A DNA stretch of 64,000 bases, taken from Melieria omissa. Taxonomy: Eukaryota; Arthropoda; Insecta; Diptera; Ulidiidae. Each line of letters opens with the position of its first letter. Within the stretch, counting starts at the first letter, position 1. A program made the translations under genes and the position numbers. Location: contig OZ020270.1 in assembly GCA_963971225.1 (NCBI GenBank), forward strand, positions 78,632,432-78,696,431. The letters are read 5' to 3'. The notes beneath the pieces were generated by a model that was not told where the DNA came from, ran no database searches, and was given only the letters and a program-made list of their open reading frames with translations. Positions 10,480 to 20,772 of the stretch are shown here, in pieces.

Positions 10480-11620
10480 TCATCCCATAAAAAAAAATAC
10501 TTTTTTCTTTTTGTCAACAAATGAGATATCATCCAGGTATTTAAGGAAGAACTTTATATACTCATGTGATAAACTGTTGAGTTGAATCGCAGATCTGTAG
10601 AAATTTTTGGAATATAACGATCCACTGTTTAGGCAATCAAATATTTTGTCAATATTTTCTATAAAGCTGGCCGTAGATAAAGCCAATTCTTTAGAGCAAC
10701 TTTTGAAACCTACAGTTTCAGCAGTTGTCCTAATAGCAGCTTGAACAGTCCTGCTGAAAATTTGAGTTGCCAGTTTTACTTTCATTTTCTCGAAAGAATT
10801 TGGAAAAATGTGTGGGCTGGTTAGTTTAGGACACATTTTTGTTGTTGACTTAAGTTCCATTTTGAAAAGTTCTTGAACAACCCTAAAACTAGCAATTCCA
10901 TTTGGTGTAGCTAAGTCGCATTTGAGCCAGCCATTTCTCAGTGATTTAACAAGGTGCGGGAAATCATATATGCAGAACACTTTTCCATCATTATACATGA
11001 AAAAAGGCCTTTCCAAAGTTACACCCATATCCGAAAAGCACTTCCTATTGGAAGACCCTTGGTCACAAGTTATAACTTTTTACTGTGATGCCAAAACTAT
11101 TGAGAATTTTTAAATTTTCCAGAATTATATTTTTTTAAATATTGGCAGAGAGTCCGTTTTTGGAAACAAAGTAATTTAGTACCAATGACCAGTTTGAAAA
11201 CATTGATTTGACCATAAAAACACATAATTGTTTTCCTATATGGCTTGTCCTTTCAACCGCATTTTCTTCATACCCATCCACCAAATCTAATTTAGGATTA
11301 TATCGTAATTGCTTTCTAATTGCCATTTCATCCATTAATAGAATCATGTTGTTCTTTTCGCTCTGGGTCAAATCCAAGCACCGTTTTCTTATGACCTCAA
11401 AAGCAGAGTTCTTAAAACCTGGCTGCAGGAACTTTACAGGGGCCCATCGATTAACAGTCGAGATATGTGGCAAATTTAGATTTAGTTTATTTCTTAAAAA
11501 TTGATACGTCGATTGCGAGACATAATAAATATTTTGAGCCAAATCTTTTATATCTTCCGTATATTCTTTAGGACGGGAACTTAGAAAAAGCTTACAAAAT
11601 ACTTTTGATTCTTTGCTCAC
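10480..11620 (-). pseudogene. P-like transposase central domains
   Basis: The first block (11,620-11,135) contains a helix-turn-helix-like stretch, LPHISTVNRW, and then ILLMDEMAIRKQLRYNP, which fits the first catalytic Asp of P/THAP9 transposases. A frame break at about 11,075-11,135 follows. The next block contains CDQGSSNRKC, then FCIYDFPHLVKSLRN (second catalytic region; family members have a D-x-x-H-x-x-K-x-x-R pattern here). It runs on as a mostly alpha-helical domain to 10,480, where frame is lost in AT-rich sequence. Known of the family: GTP-dependent cut-and-paste transposition. This copy cannot make the protein. Confidence 0.7.
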
Positions 11621-11799
11621 GTTATTATAAGAGTCGATACGTTGGAGTACTTCTAAATTTTTTGGTAATTTCTTCTGGTTTTTTAATGTTTCTGTATTTT
11701 GCCAAATGTTGTAATATTTCTTCCTGTAAAAATTTACGGATTTAGCATATTATGAGCAATTATTGCAATGCCCATCTACGGACTCACTTTTTCGTCTCT

Positions 11800-12156
11800 T
11801 TCTAGTTGAACAATCGGGCACTGAAAACTCATAAGCTTCTTCAACATTTTCCAAATTAAATACAGGAACTGCTCCAGATTTTAAATATTTTTTCCCAATG
11901 TCAGAACTTGAGAAGTGATTAGCGCATATAAATAATGGTTTGCTGTATTCTTTAGTTTTAATGCTACATTTTTCTCGCCAAATTTAGCCCATAACTGAGT
12001 CATAGGGCGGAAATTTAAACATCTTAACATAAGTTGTTCATCATCCCGTCTAGATTTTCGGCAACATGTTATGCAGCATTGAAGCCCTGAATTTATTAAA
12101 TTTTTACCCACCCGGGGTAATAAATTTTTACACGGAGCAGGATCCATTTTTCGCAT
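11800..12156 (-). pseudogene. THAP domain of P-like transposase, frameshifted
   Basis: The N-terminal half (CCITCC, RKSRRDDEQ) reads in one frame. The second half reads in another: MFKFPP followed by a stop, then PLFICANHFSSSDIG and a basic tail ending RKRRKSES. A C2-then-C-x2-H layout with an FKFPP block is the THAP signature, a zinc-dependent DNA-binding fold used by P-element and THAP9 transposases to recognise element DNA. The shift lies near 12,010-12,030. At least one nonsense codon is also present. Confidence 0.6.
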
Positions 12157-12228
12157 ACTAGTAAAGTCAGTGAATATGCCAAATGAAAAGTAATATAATA
12201 ACCAAGGAAAGGATCAACTAACTAATTT

Positions 12229-12385
12229 GGATCAACCACGTCAAAACAATTGCAAAAAATTCAAAATTGGAATCAACCACGTCAAAATTTATACAAATAA
12301 TTTTACTTGGAACTAGCCTCGTAAAAATATTTGTAAAAATTTTTATTTTGGATCAACCACGTCTAAATATTTGCAAAATTTAATA
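12229..12385. repeat. Short direct repeats in P-like subterminal region
   Basis: About four imperfect copies of a unit near 60 bp with the core GGATCAACCACGTCAAAA followed by an AT-rich spacer (TTGCAAAAA). They lie inside the P-like element on its 5' side, where P elements carry transposase-binding and enhancer repeats. Function is inferred only from position. Confidence 0.6.
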
Positions 12386-12837
12386 TCAATTAATCTAAGC
12401 GCAGCATGAAAAGAAAAACGACCATTCAGCTCGAAGATTCGATTGATTATGACAAGAAACAAATTTGCCGGTACCTGCTCGCTCTGCGCTTGCTTTTTTA
12501 CAAACAAGAACAAGAAGCGGACAGGCAAAATTTGCATAGGAAAAAGTGACTGAGCGATCGCTTTGCCAAAACAAGCACCATTTCAATGTGCCCGAGTAAA
12601 GCCAAGCTGGCTTGCTGCGGAAAACAACAACATTGCGTGTTGTTGTCGAAATGAGAATAAAGCAACAATCAATCGAATGAATGCGGGAATGCAAGAGAGC
12701 ATCGCAAAGCAGCTCTCCGCTCGCTTACTCTCTCGGTTCAATATACATTTTCCTCAATTTTACTGATTCCCGCCCGCGTCTGAAATGAAATCGCAAAATT
12801 ATTTCAGATGCGCCTTCTGTATACTGTTTATTCTGTG

Positions 12838-15276
12838 CTACTACCCTGTCTCTGTAAAGTTATGGAAAAAATGATAACCAACCGACTTATGTGGTGCATC
12901 ACAAAAAACAACCTGGTCAGCCCTAAACAAGTTGCTTTCAAGAAGAAACATGGTACCCTCGACGCACTTCTTCCCCTTCAACATTTCATCAGCGACGCTC
13001 TCTCTCCCTCCTCTCTACAGACTTCGAAAAAGCGTTTGATCGGATAGGCGCCCACGTGGTTCTCGAACAGCTTTCTTCCTGGGGAATCGGGCCCAAAATG
13101 CACGCAATAATTAAATCCTTTCTAACCAACCGCAAATTTCAAGTTAAAGTCAATGGTACCTACTTCAAAACTTTCCCGCTTAATAATGGTATACCCCAGG
13201 GATCTCCCCTATCAGTTGCTCTCTTTATTATAGCCTTTCAAAAACTAAACAAAATCGCCTCAACCTACAAGAACATGGATTTCAGAATCTACGCCGATGA
13301 CGCATTCTTCTTCACAAAAATCAAAGAGCCAAGAGAAGTCGAAATGTTATTCTCCAATTTACTCCAAGACATACACTCTTGGGGACAACAATCGGGTGCA
13401 ACTCTATCGTACGACAAATGCAAAATGCTCCACATTTGCCGAAAGAAGCTCTGTTCACCACTACAAGTCAATATCCAAAATACACCACTAGAAAATGTGA
13501 AATCTCATAAAATTCTCGGAATAACTTTTGACACAAAAGATACATACAAGGAACACTGTCGTAACCTTAGGAAAAACCTAACCGCAAGACTAAACATCAT
13601 AAAATATCTCTCATCTAAACACCTTCAAATACACCCCAACACACTAGTCAACATCACCAGATCTGTATTATTAGCAAAGATAGATTATGGGCTTCCAATA
13701 TACGGTTTCTGCGCTAATTCCCACATAAAATTACTCCATATGCCCTACCACACAGCAGTCCGACGCAGTATCAACGCTTTCCCCACATCACCTACCAAAT
13801 GTATCTTAGCTGAAGCCGGTCTGCCGTCAATTACTGAAAGACACCAAACTGTGACCCTAAAGCTCATTCCTAGACTCATAAATACAACGAGCAAACCCCT
13901 TTTCAACTTATTCAAAAATTCTTCTCTCCATAAGCGCAACTACAAAATAATGTCCACCATAAGATACTGCAGCGCAAACTGCAAAAACCTAGGAATCCAA
14001 ATCCCCCCTACATGCCCAAAAATCAGTTGTAATCCCCCCCTGGCTCCTTAAAGCTGAATTCATCAACACCGAACTCCACAATTTCCTCAAAATCATCACC
14101 CCTGCGGTCACTTTCCAACAATACTACATGGGCTGAAAAGTCTTTGGCCTGACATAGAGATGGCGCCAAAAATTAAGAATTATTGTGTTGTGCATGGAAA
14201 ACCATCCTTAACTTACATTCTGTCAAAGTTTCATGACATTTGGTTGACTCGTTTTCAAGTTATTGCTTTCGAAGTGACGCTACCTCTGAATTTTTGTAAA
14301 CAATGGAAAAAAGTGAATTTCGTGTTTTGATAAAACATTGCTATTTGATGGGCAAAAATACAGTGGAAACAAAAGCATGGCTTGATAAATGTTATAATAC
14401 ATCTGCATTTTTTGGCGCCATCTCTATGTCAGGCCAAAGACTTTTCAGCCCATGTAGTATTTCCACGAACTTCTTAATAGAAAAGACATATGCAACCGAG
14501 CCCTAATTTTCACAGACGGATCAAAGACCCACCCCAGCACTACCTTCGCCGTAGTGAAAAATGATGGAACATTAATATCAGGTGGGTGGCTCCCCCCCAC
14601 AGCTCTATTTATTCTGCTGAAGCGGTCGCTATAATTAAAGCCATAGAGTATGTGCAAAACAATAAGGGTATATTCGCCATCTTTACAGACAGTTTCTCCG
14701 TCATCCAAAGCGTAGAAAACATCTTCAACAACAATCCAGTTATATCAGACATCCGTAACCACCTAATTAAAAACCCTCGCAAACTAAAAATCATCTGGAC
14801 CCCCAGTCACAAAGGCATTCGAGGTAACGAATACGCTGATTCCGAAGCCAAAAACATGTACCTTTCCCCCTCTATATCCTTTGCCCCACCTATCCCAAAA
14901 GATCTCCTAAGACATATATCCCACCATCTTAACCAACTCAAAATGGACTCATGGACCCAATTCTCCCATCAATATACCACATTTAATCCCGAATGCAAAA
15001 AAGCCCCCTCCCTCCCCAAAGAGCAAATTAGCCTCTTTATCCGCCTAAGGATAGGGCACACCAAACCTCCTCGGCGCCCCCCCCCCAGTCTGTCTATATT
15101 GCGGCAACCACCTCAGTCCTTTACACATCCTTGATCACTGTTCCCCCCTCTCAACTAAACGAACCTCCCATTTTGGTCCAATAACACCCTCTTCATTGCT
15201 AGTAAATACTACCACACACAATGTCACTAAAATATCCAACTTCCTGAAAGATATTAATCTTTTTGAAAAATTGTAA
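12838..15276 (+). pseudogene. I-element ORF2, 3' half: RT, RNase H, CCHC
   Basis: RT resumes directly after the P-like element. Domains in order: a segment ending CKVMEKMI; a frameshift near 13,010-13,020; DFEKAFDRIG; GIPQGSPLS; YADD at 13,290-13,301. The thumb runs to about 14,040, with another shift near 14,045. The mariner MITE follows at 14,127-14,454. RNase H starts near 14,512 (FTDGSK), shifts frame near 14,590, and continues with FTDSFSVIQS and HKGIRGNEYADS. A shift near 15,070 precedes the terminal knuckle (CLYCGNH...HILDHC). The stop is at 15,274-15,276. It matches the first element of the window over its whole length but is clearly a different, diverged family member. Confidence 0.8.
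14127..14454 (+). mobile_element. Mariner-derived MITE in the I-element RNase H region
   Basis: Perfect TIRs of about 46 bp start CATGGGCTGAAAAG. TA flanks both sides (14,125-14,126; 14,455-14,456). The 328-bp body holds the first codons of a mariner transposase from ATG 14,303 (MEKSEFRVLIKHCYLMGK), the HTH_48 type found at the N-terminus of mariner/SETMAR enzymes, cut after about 45 codons. It is a non-autonomous deletion derivative of a full mariner. Identical-looking TIRs suggest recent activity. Confidence 0.85.
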
Positions 15277-15423
15277 AATATTTGAATGTAAACCTATAAT
15301 CACGGAAAATGTAATTTAAAAATACGTGTATATAAATTCAATCATAAATATGTAAACATCAGTTAAAAAAAAAATCGCCATAGGCCCTAGTAGCCAGTGC
15401 GTTAGCTAATTTAGTGTACTATT

Positions 15424-15460
15424 GTATATTACATTAATAAATAATAATAATAATAATAAC
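15424..15460 (+). repeat. (TAA)n tail of the second I-clade element
   Basis: A TAA triplet run closes the element after a 3' UTR of about 145 bp (15,277-15,423) that contains no further ORF. Confidence 0.85.
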
Positions 15461-15740
15461 ATTGGAAAGGTGTGATTGCAGAAATTTTTTCACTTCTATT
15501 AGTGAAAATGCACCGTCATCCCATCTTAACCCATTAAGCCCTGAGCGTTGCGTTTGCGCAACGTTTGGGAATTTCGCTACATTAAGTAATTCATAAAGAT
15601 ATAAGACTTGAAAATGGGTAGAATTGGATTCGAATTGATCGTTTTAGATTCTGCCATACTCAACCGTGGTGATTATCGGTGAGCCAACGTGCTTGTTTTT
15701 GGTAATTCGCAGTCAACATTTCAAAACTGAATGAACTGTG
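15461..15740. other. Spacer with a short GC hairpin, no gene
   Basis: I see no coding region. The sequence CGTTGCGTTTGCGCAACG at about 15,544-15,561 is a 7-bp hairpin with a four-base loop. It follows CTTAACCCATTAAGCC and could mark the end of another repeat. It leads into the tandem array. Confidence 0.4.
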
Positions 15741-17560
15741 CCACTCAAAGTTCAGCAAAATATTTGGGTCACAAACAATGCGCCACGCCCCTTGTCTGAC
15801 GCCCATCAAATCTTATCATTAGAATGACTCATGTATGAGACGACAGGGTACTAAATTTTAGTGTTGTATGACTTATAATTCCGAAATTATTCCATATTAA
15901 AAATTTGAGTTGCATGAGTGGTGCCCCGCCCCCTTGTCCAAAATCCACCCTATTCCCTCTGCCAAAGGACACGACTAAATAATAAGTTTATATCGAGTGT
16001 CATTCATGTGAATGCTATAGTTCAAAAGCTACACCGGAATTTAAAAAGTGCCACGCCCCTTTCCAAAACCCATTAAATTTTATTTGTGGAAAGACACGTT
16101 TACGCCATGACACTGTTCCAAATTTCAATGCTGAGCGACTTATAATTCCGAAGATATTCCATATCAAAAAGTTGGGTTGTATGGGCGGTGCCACGCCTCC
16201 TTGTCCAAAATACACCCTATTCCCCATGCCGAAGGACATGACCAAATCGTTACTTTGTACCAAGTGTCGTTGATGTGAATGCTATAGTTCAAAAGTAACA
16301 CCGGAATTTAAAAAGTTCCACGCCCCTTGTCCAACGCCCATTAAATTTTACCAGTCGAATGACATGCTTACATAATGACACTGTTCCAAATTTCAATACT
16401 GAGCGACCTATAATTCTGAAGATATTTCTAATCAACAATTTGGGTTGTATGGACGGTGCCACGCCCCCTTGTCTAAAATAAACCCTATTCCCCCTGCCGA
16501 AGGACACGACTAAATAATAAGTTTATACCGAGTGTCATTGATGTGAATGCTATAGTTCAAAAGCTACACCGGAATTTAAAAAGTGCCACGCCCCTTTCCA
16601 AAGCCCATTAAATTTTATTTGTGGAAAGACACGTTTACGCCATGACACTGTACCAAATTTCAATGCTATACGACTTATGATTCCGAAGATATTCCGTATT
16701 AAAAAGTTGGCTTGTATGGGCGGTGCCACGCCCCCTTGTCAAAAACCCACCCTATTCTCCCTGTCGAAGGACACGACCAAATCGTTAGTTTGTACCGAGT
16801 TTCACTGATGTGAACGCTATAGTTCGAAAGTTACACCGGAATTTAAAAAGTGCCACGCCCCTTGTCCAACGCCCATTAAATTTTACCGGTCGAACAACAT
16901 GTTTACGCCATGACACTGTACCAAATTTCAATGCTATACGACTTATAATTCCGAAGATATTCCGTATTAAAAAGTTGGCTTGTATGGGCGGTGCCACGCC
17001 CCCTTGTCAAAAACCCACCCTATTCTCCCTGTCGAAGGACACGACCAAATCGTTAGTTTGTACCGAGTTTCACTGATGTGAACGCTATAGTTCGAAAGTT
17101 ACACCGGAATTTAAAAAGTGCCACGCCCCTTGTCCAACGCCCATTAAATTTTACCGGTCGAACAACATGTTTACGCCATGACACTGTACCAAATTTCAAT
17201 GCTATACGACTTATAATTCCGAAGATATTCCGTATTAAAAAGTTGGCTTGTATGGGCAGTGCCACGCCCCCTTGTCAAAAACCCACCCTATTCTCCCTGT
17301 CGAAGGACACGACCAAATCGTTAGTTTGTACCGAGTTTCACTGATGTGAACGCTATAGTTCGAAAGTTACACCGGAATTTAAAAAGTGCCACGCCCCTTG
17401 TCCAACGCCCATTAAATTTTACCGGTCGAACAACATGTTTACGCCATGACACTGTACCAAATTTCAATGCTATACGACTTATAATTCTGAAGATATTCAA
17501 TATTAAAGAATTGAGTTGTATGGGCGGTGCCACGCCCCCTTGAATAATGCCACGCCCCCT
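15740..17560. repeat. 268-bp tandem repeat array
   Basis: About 6.5 units. Each 268-bp unit contains two related half-units marked by GTGCCACGCCCCTTGTCCAA and GGTGCCACGCCCCCTTGTC. The last three units (about 16,740-17,540) are nearly identical, while earlier ones are increasingly diverged with extra CTTTCC variants. The period is not a multiple of three, so the 65-88-codon ORFs in both strands are chance products. Such arrays occur as satellites or inside Helitron-like elements, but I see no proven Helitron ends. Confidence 0.85.
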
Positions 17561-17694
17561 ATGCTAAGAACCTTCCACACGGTGCCCGTAAACACACACG
17601 TAATATTTTATTAAAATAGGTCTGGTGGTTTGGGAGTCTATAGAACACATACGAAATTTATTTGATTTTTATATATATAGATTTCAACGTGAAC
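17561..17694. other. Array flank, AT-rich end sequence
   Basis: The array ends in a degraded half-unit, then a non-coding stretch with GGTCTGGTGGTTTGGGAGTC and a (TA)n-like run before the TA target of the next transposon. No gene is seen. It may be the conserved end of the repeat family that carries the array. Confidence 0.4.
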
Positions 17695-17696
17695 TA

Positions 17697-18995
17697 ACGG
17701 GTTATAACTAAAAATCTGCACAAATTTTATTTCAGCGTAACTCAAAATATACTATAAACACAAAAGTAAGCTATTCCATGTAGTACAATTATATTATTTT
17801 AAAAAGGAAAAAATTAATGAACTTCAAAATACGGGCCATTGTCAGCAACCCGTCGTAGTTTAGTCAGGATACATGAGCAAGCACGTTGTACACCATTACA
17901 TCAACTTCCTTGAGGCACTTCCGGATGCGACGTGTCAGGTGCTTCACATTTTGGGCCTTCCAACCATTTTTATACACTAAAGCTTTGACTTCTCCAAAAA
18001 AATCCTCAATCGGTCGGCATTGTGGTAAGTTTGTTGGATTCTTCTCTTTAGGAACAAAGTAGATGTTTTTGTCGACCAAGAACTCCAATGTCGCATTTGC
18101 ATAATGAGAAGAGGCTTTGTCCGGCCAAAATACGATTTCATCATTTTTATGATGTTTATGTATAAAAGGAATCAAAATTTTGTCCAAACATTGATTAAAG
18201 TACGTCACATGATTTATTGCTAGCCCATTTGGTTTAAATAATGGCTCAGAAATACCCTTAGCAGAAACAGCTATGTAGAGCATAACTTTGGACTCAAATT
18301 TTTTTTTAAATTTGTACTTTATCTCAGGAGGCTTTGTAGACACATCGTTTGTGTAATAAATATCGTTGCCCGGCATTTGCGGACCGCTGAGTGAAAAGTA
18401 GCTCTCATCATCCAAAATGAATGATTTTCCACTCAAATTCTTGCACATCCACCGACATTGCGATTTCACTTGCCTTATCTGCTCTTCAGTGTACCCTGAA
18501 CAACGCTGCTTTTTTCTGGCTTTAATGTTTAATCTGTTTAACGTTTTGCAGATATATGGCTGTGAGCATTCGAATTTTCGTGCGGCTTCGGTTTGACTTA
18601 TGCAATCCTTATTGTTGAACGCAGTCTTCAGCTTCCGAATGTTTTTCGGCGTCATAATAGTCGGCTTTCTTCCAGAACCCGGTTGCCTTTCTATTTTCAG
18701 AGTACTTAGTATTGAGTAAATTGTTCTTCTGGAGACGCCTTCCACCATAAAATGCACACACGTAAACTTTTTTCCTGCGTCTTCATGTTTTTTATAAAAA
18801 TTTACAACGCGCTCGCGGAGGTATTGCTGCCTAGAAGCCATTTTACGCACTAATTGAATTTGTAAGCTATTACAAATTACACGTTAAAAAGATGATGCAA
18901 TCAATTCGCTAATTGCATAATATTAGCATTTGAAAAATAAAAAGAACAAAATAGCAAGCCATGGAAATTAGTGCAGATTTTTAGTTATAACCCGT
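17697..18995 (-). mobile_element. Complete DD37E Tc1/mariner transposon
   Basis: TIRs ACGGGTTATAACTAAAAATC of about 27 bp and TA flanks (17,695-17,696; 18,996-18,997) bound a 1,299-bp element with one uninterrupted transposase ORF on the minus strand. Length and structure fit an autonomous ITm element. It lies immediately next to the downstream end of the Polinton capsid gene. Confidence 0.9.
17864..18850 (-). CDS. Tc1/mariner transposase, DD37E type, apparently intact
   Basis: 328 codons. The N-terminal 110 residues form paired helix-turn-helix segments (SRRTIYSILSTL; SQTEAARKFECSQPYICKTL) separated by a GRKP-type linker. Catalytic blocks are FILDDESYFSL (first Asp), VFWPDKASSHYA (second Asp) and LPQCRPIEDFFGE (Glu). 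There are exactly 37 residues between the second Asp and the Glu, which defines DD37E. ATG at 18,850 is preceded by only about 145 bp to the TIR end. A Met three codons downstream (MASRQQ) is an alternative start. No stop or frameshift is seen, so the enzyme could be functional. Confidence 0.88.
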   Translation of the reverse strand: MRKMASRQQYLRERVVNFYKKHEDAGKKFTCVHFMVEGVSRRTIYSILSTLKIERQPGSGRKPTIMTPKNIRKLKTAFNNKDCISQTEAARKFECSQPYICKTLNRLNIKARKKQRCSGYTEEQIRQVKSQCRWMCKNLSGKSFILDDESYFSLSGPQMPGNDIYYTNDVSTKPPEIKYKFKKKFESKVMLYIAVSAKGISEPLFKPNGLAINHVTYFNQCLDKILIPFIHKHHKNDEIVFWPDKASSHYANATLEFLVDKNIYFVPKEKNPTNLPQCRPIEDFFGEVKALVYKNGWKAQNVKHLTRRIRKCLKEVDVMVYNVLAHVS

Positions 18996-19054
18996 TATAA
19001 CAGCTTTTTTGTGTATAGAACATTATCACACGTTCGTCTATGCGGTTAATGTTT

Positions 19055-20149
19055 CTAGACGTTTCTTTTAATTTTGCCTGTTAATGGTGTATATTCGATA
19101 AGACGGTCATGTATTAATATACAGTATGCTGATGTGGCTGTGGGAATATTTTTTAACATTTTGAATTCGATGCGAATGTCAACTGGCCCCGTTTTGATTT
19201 GCTCATTTTGATGAGTTACATCCACAACAATAAATGGAAACTTTTTAAATTCATCACGTTGTAGTAGAGGTTGCGAATCACGCATATAATAGGTTTTTTG
19301 AAATTTTGCGTACATTTCATAGAGAAGAGCGTACCGATCACGTTCAAATATTATATTAAGATCATCATATGGATACACTTCAGAGTTGAGGTGAACCTTT
19401 ACATCAGATATATCACAATGTTGAAATGCGTCTGCTTTGGTAAATGCCAACAAAACAAACCGTGGTCTTTCATTTTGTGGCGCCAATTTAACATTCCATA
19501 AATGATTTGTAGTTGGAGTTAGTGACGGGTTGAAGTAGCAATCCCAGCTGTGAAATGCAAGTGTTAAGGGGTGTTGAGTTTTAATTAACTTGAACATTTG
19601 CAGTTTTATTTCATCGGCTAATTGAATGTGCGGCACCCTCCATGCAATTTGCGTAATTTTCAACTTAAGCTGGCCATTTTCTTTTTCCACTGTAGAGTAG
19701 GCAGCTTTCTTATCAGATTTAGAACGCAATAGAATCAACTCATGTTTAACATTCAACAGCACCTTATTATAGTCTTCGGCGAATCCCAATAACATTTTCA
19801 GTGGGACACAAAAATTAAAGTATTACTTTGAAGTTTTTAATTCATCAAACGGAGCCCGTCCGGCATTTTGTAACATATTACTCTCATTAGGATTTAATGA
19901 AACATAATTTTTTATTGTTGTTGTAACATTCAAATGCCTTGTGCGATCGATTTCAACACCATAACGAATTTCGTCAAATAAATGCGTCATACAATTGTTG
20001 GTTAAGTGCACATTGTTTGAAATAGTATTCTCATTCAAGAGAACATTACCTTCAATGCATATCAGACTTTCAGATGGTAATATGTAAAGATCTTGGTTTT
20101 GAATAGTAATGCGCACTTCATCGATGTTGTTAAATGAGTGTAAATATGG
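19055..20149 (-). pseudogene. Polinton major capsid protein (double jelly-roll), main part, one stop
   Basis: The frame reads from the BEL insertion site down to a stop at 19,823-19,825 and continues in the same frame (LKMLLGFAEDYNK ... LIEYTPLTGKIKRNV) to 19,055. Resemblance by eye is to the invertebrate proteins often annotated F54H12.2-like, which are Polinton capsid proteins. Blocks recalled from that family include LGF-EDY-K, AFHSWDCY, HLNSEVYPYDDLN and VDIRIEF. The N-terminal 27 codons lie at 26,872-26,954 beyond the BEL element and rejoin in frame when one TATGG copy is removed. One nonsense codon is the only internal lesion seen in about 390 codons. The protein would form the icosahedral capsid shell. 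Confidence 0.7.
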
Positions 20150-20551
20150 TGTTGCGCCGTCCGCATGCGCAACGCCGTTGCTTAGCAGCGCGACGGCTCT
20201 GAGTTTCGCTCCTCCTTTACATATGTCATCACGCATTCTTGCGCTTTCTACTTTCCCCGACACGGGAGCTGCCAATACGTTTCCGGTTAGCCTTTTCTTT
20301 TGGATTGAGATGCCGAGCGGTGCAGAAGCTGCGAGCTGGATATTGTATACTTAAATATTAGTACACCTTCAGGTTTATAATTTGTGGTTAGGCGCTCATT
20401 ATTGTTTATCAAGCCAAACACGAGTGTAAGTTAAGAATTTAATCATATTTAAGACTGTGAATTTATATGGGACAAATAAATTACAGATTTTAGCACACGT
20501 TAAAATTGCTGCTGAAAATACTGTTTAGCTTACTCACGCCTCGCCACAACA
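20150..20551 (+). repeat. 5' LTR of BEL/Pao element
   Basis: TG...CA ends, 402 bp. It drives transcription in intact elements. The 220 bp between it and the ORF include two similar blocks around CTTGTGCAAGTCGG and CTTGTACAAGTCGG. I could not assign a tRNA primer site directly after the LTR. Confidence 0.9.
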
Positions 20552-20772
20552 TCCTAAAATACTCGTTACTTGTGCAAGTCGGTGACAGCCTAAAACACTT
20601 GTACAAGTCGGCGAACATCTAAAATATCATACTTTGTGCGAAAATACTGCGGCAGAATAGTGCCGACTTTGGCAGCACTACACGTGGTGATTTAACCAGC
20701 AACGTGGCATCTTTGACTGTCAACGTGGCAGCATAACCTCAATTGACAATTGACTGACGTAATCTGATCGAG

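Larger units (their letters stand above)
6043..12837 (-). mobile_element. P-element-like transposon, decayed, hosting further insertions
   Basis: Terminal inverted repeats of about 31 bp match at 28 of 31 positions (6,044-6,074 against the complement of 12,806-12,836). The direct repeat CTACTACC flanks the element (6,036-6,043 and 12,838-12,845). It can be read as an 8-bp duplication, or as 7 bp with ends CACAGAA/TTCTGTG. A 31-bp TIR and 8-bp duplication are textbook P-element features. Inside, on the minus strand, are a degenerate THAP domain and P-type transposase blocks. Without the nested elements it would be about 3.7 kb. The region 6,060-6,500 is 3' subterminal DNA with no gene. Confidence 0.8.
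2836..15460 (+). mobile_element. Second I-clade retrotransposon, decayed and multiply interrupted
   Basis: ORF1 (2,911-4,299), an endonuclease-RT-RNase H ORF2 and a (TAA)n tail at 15,424-15,459 define one element of about 5.5 kb once insertions are removed. A P-like transposon (6,043-12,837) splits the RT domain and a mariner MITE (14,127-14,454) splits the RNase H side. Both ORFs have stops or frameshifts, so the copy is dead. The 5' boundary is uncertain: CATTG occurs at 2,833-2,837 and again right after the tail (15,460-15,464), a weak five-base target-duplication candidate. Confidence 0.75.

Noticed and set aside
16015..17543. Several 65-88-codon ORFs on both strands in the 268-bp array
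   Set aside because: They recur with the repeat period, which is not a multiple of three, and show no codon-like conservation.
15740..17560. CRISPR-like array
   Set aside because: Units are 268 bp, contiguous and without unique spacers, and the genome is eukaryotic.
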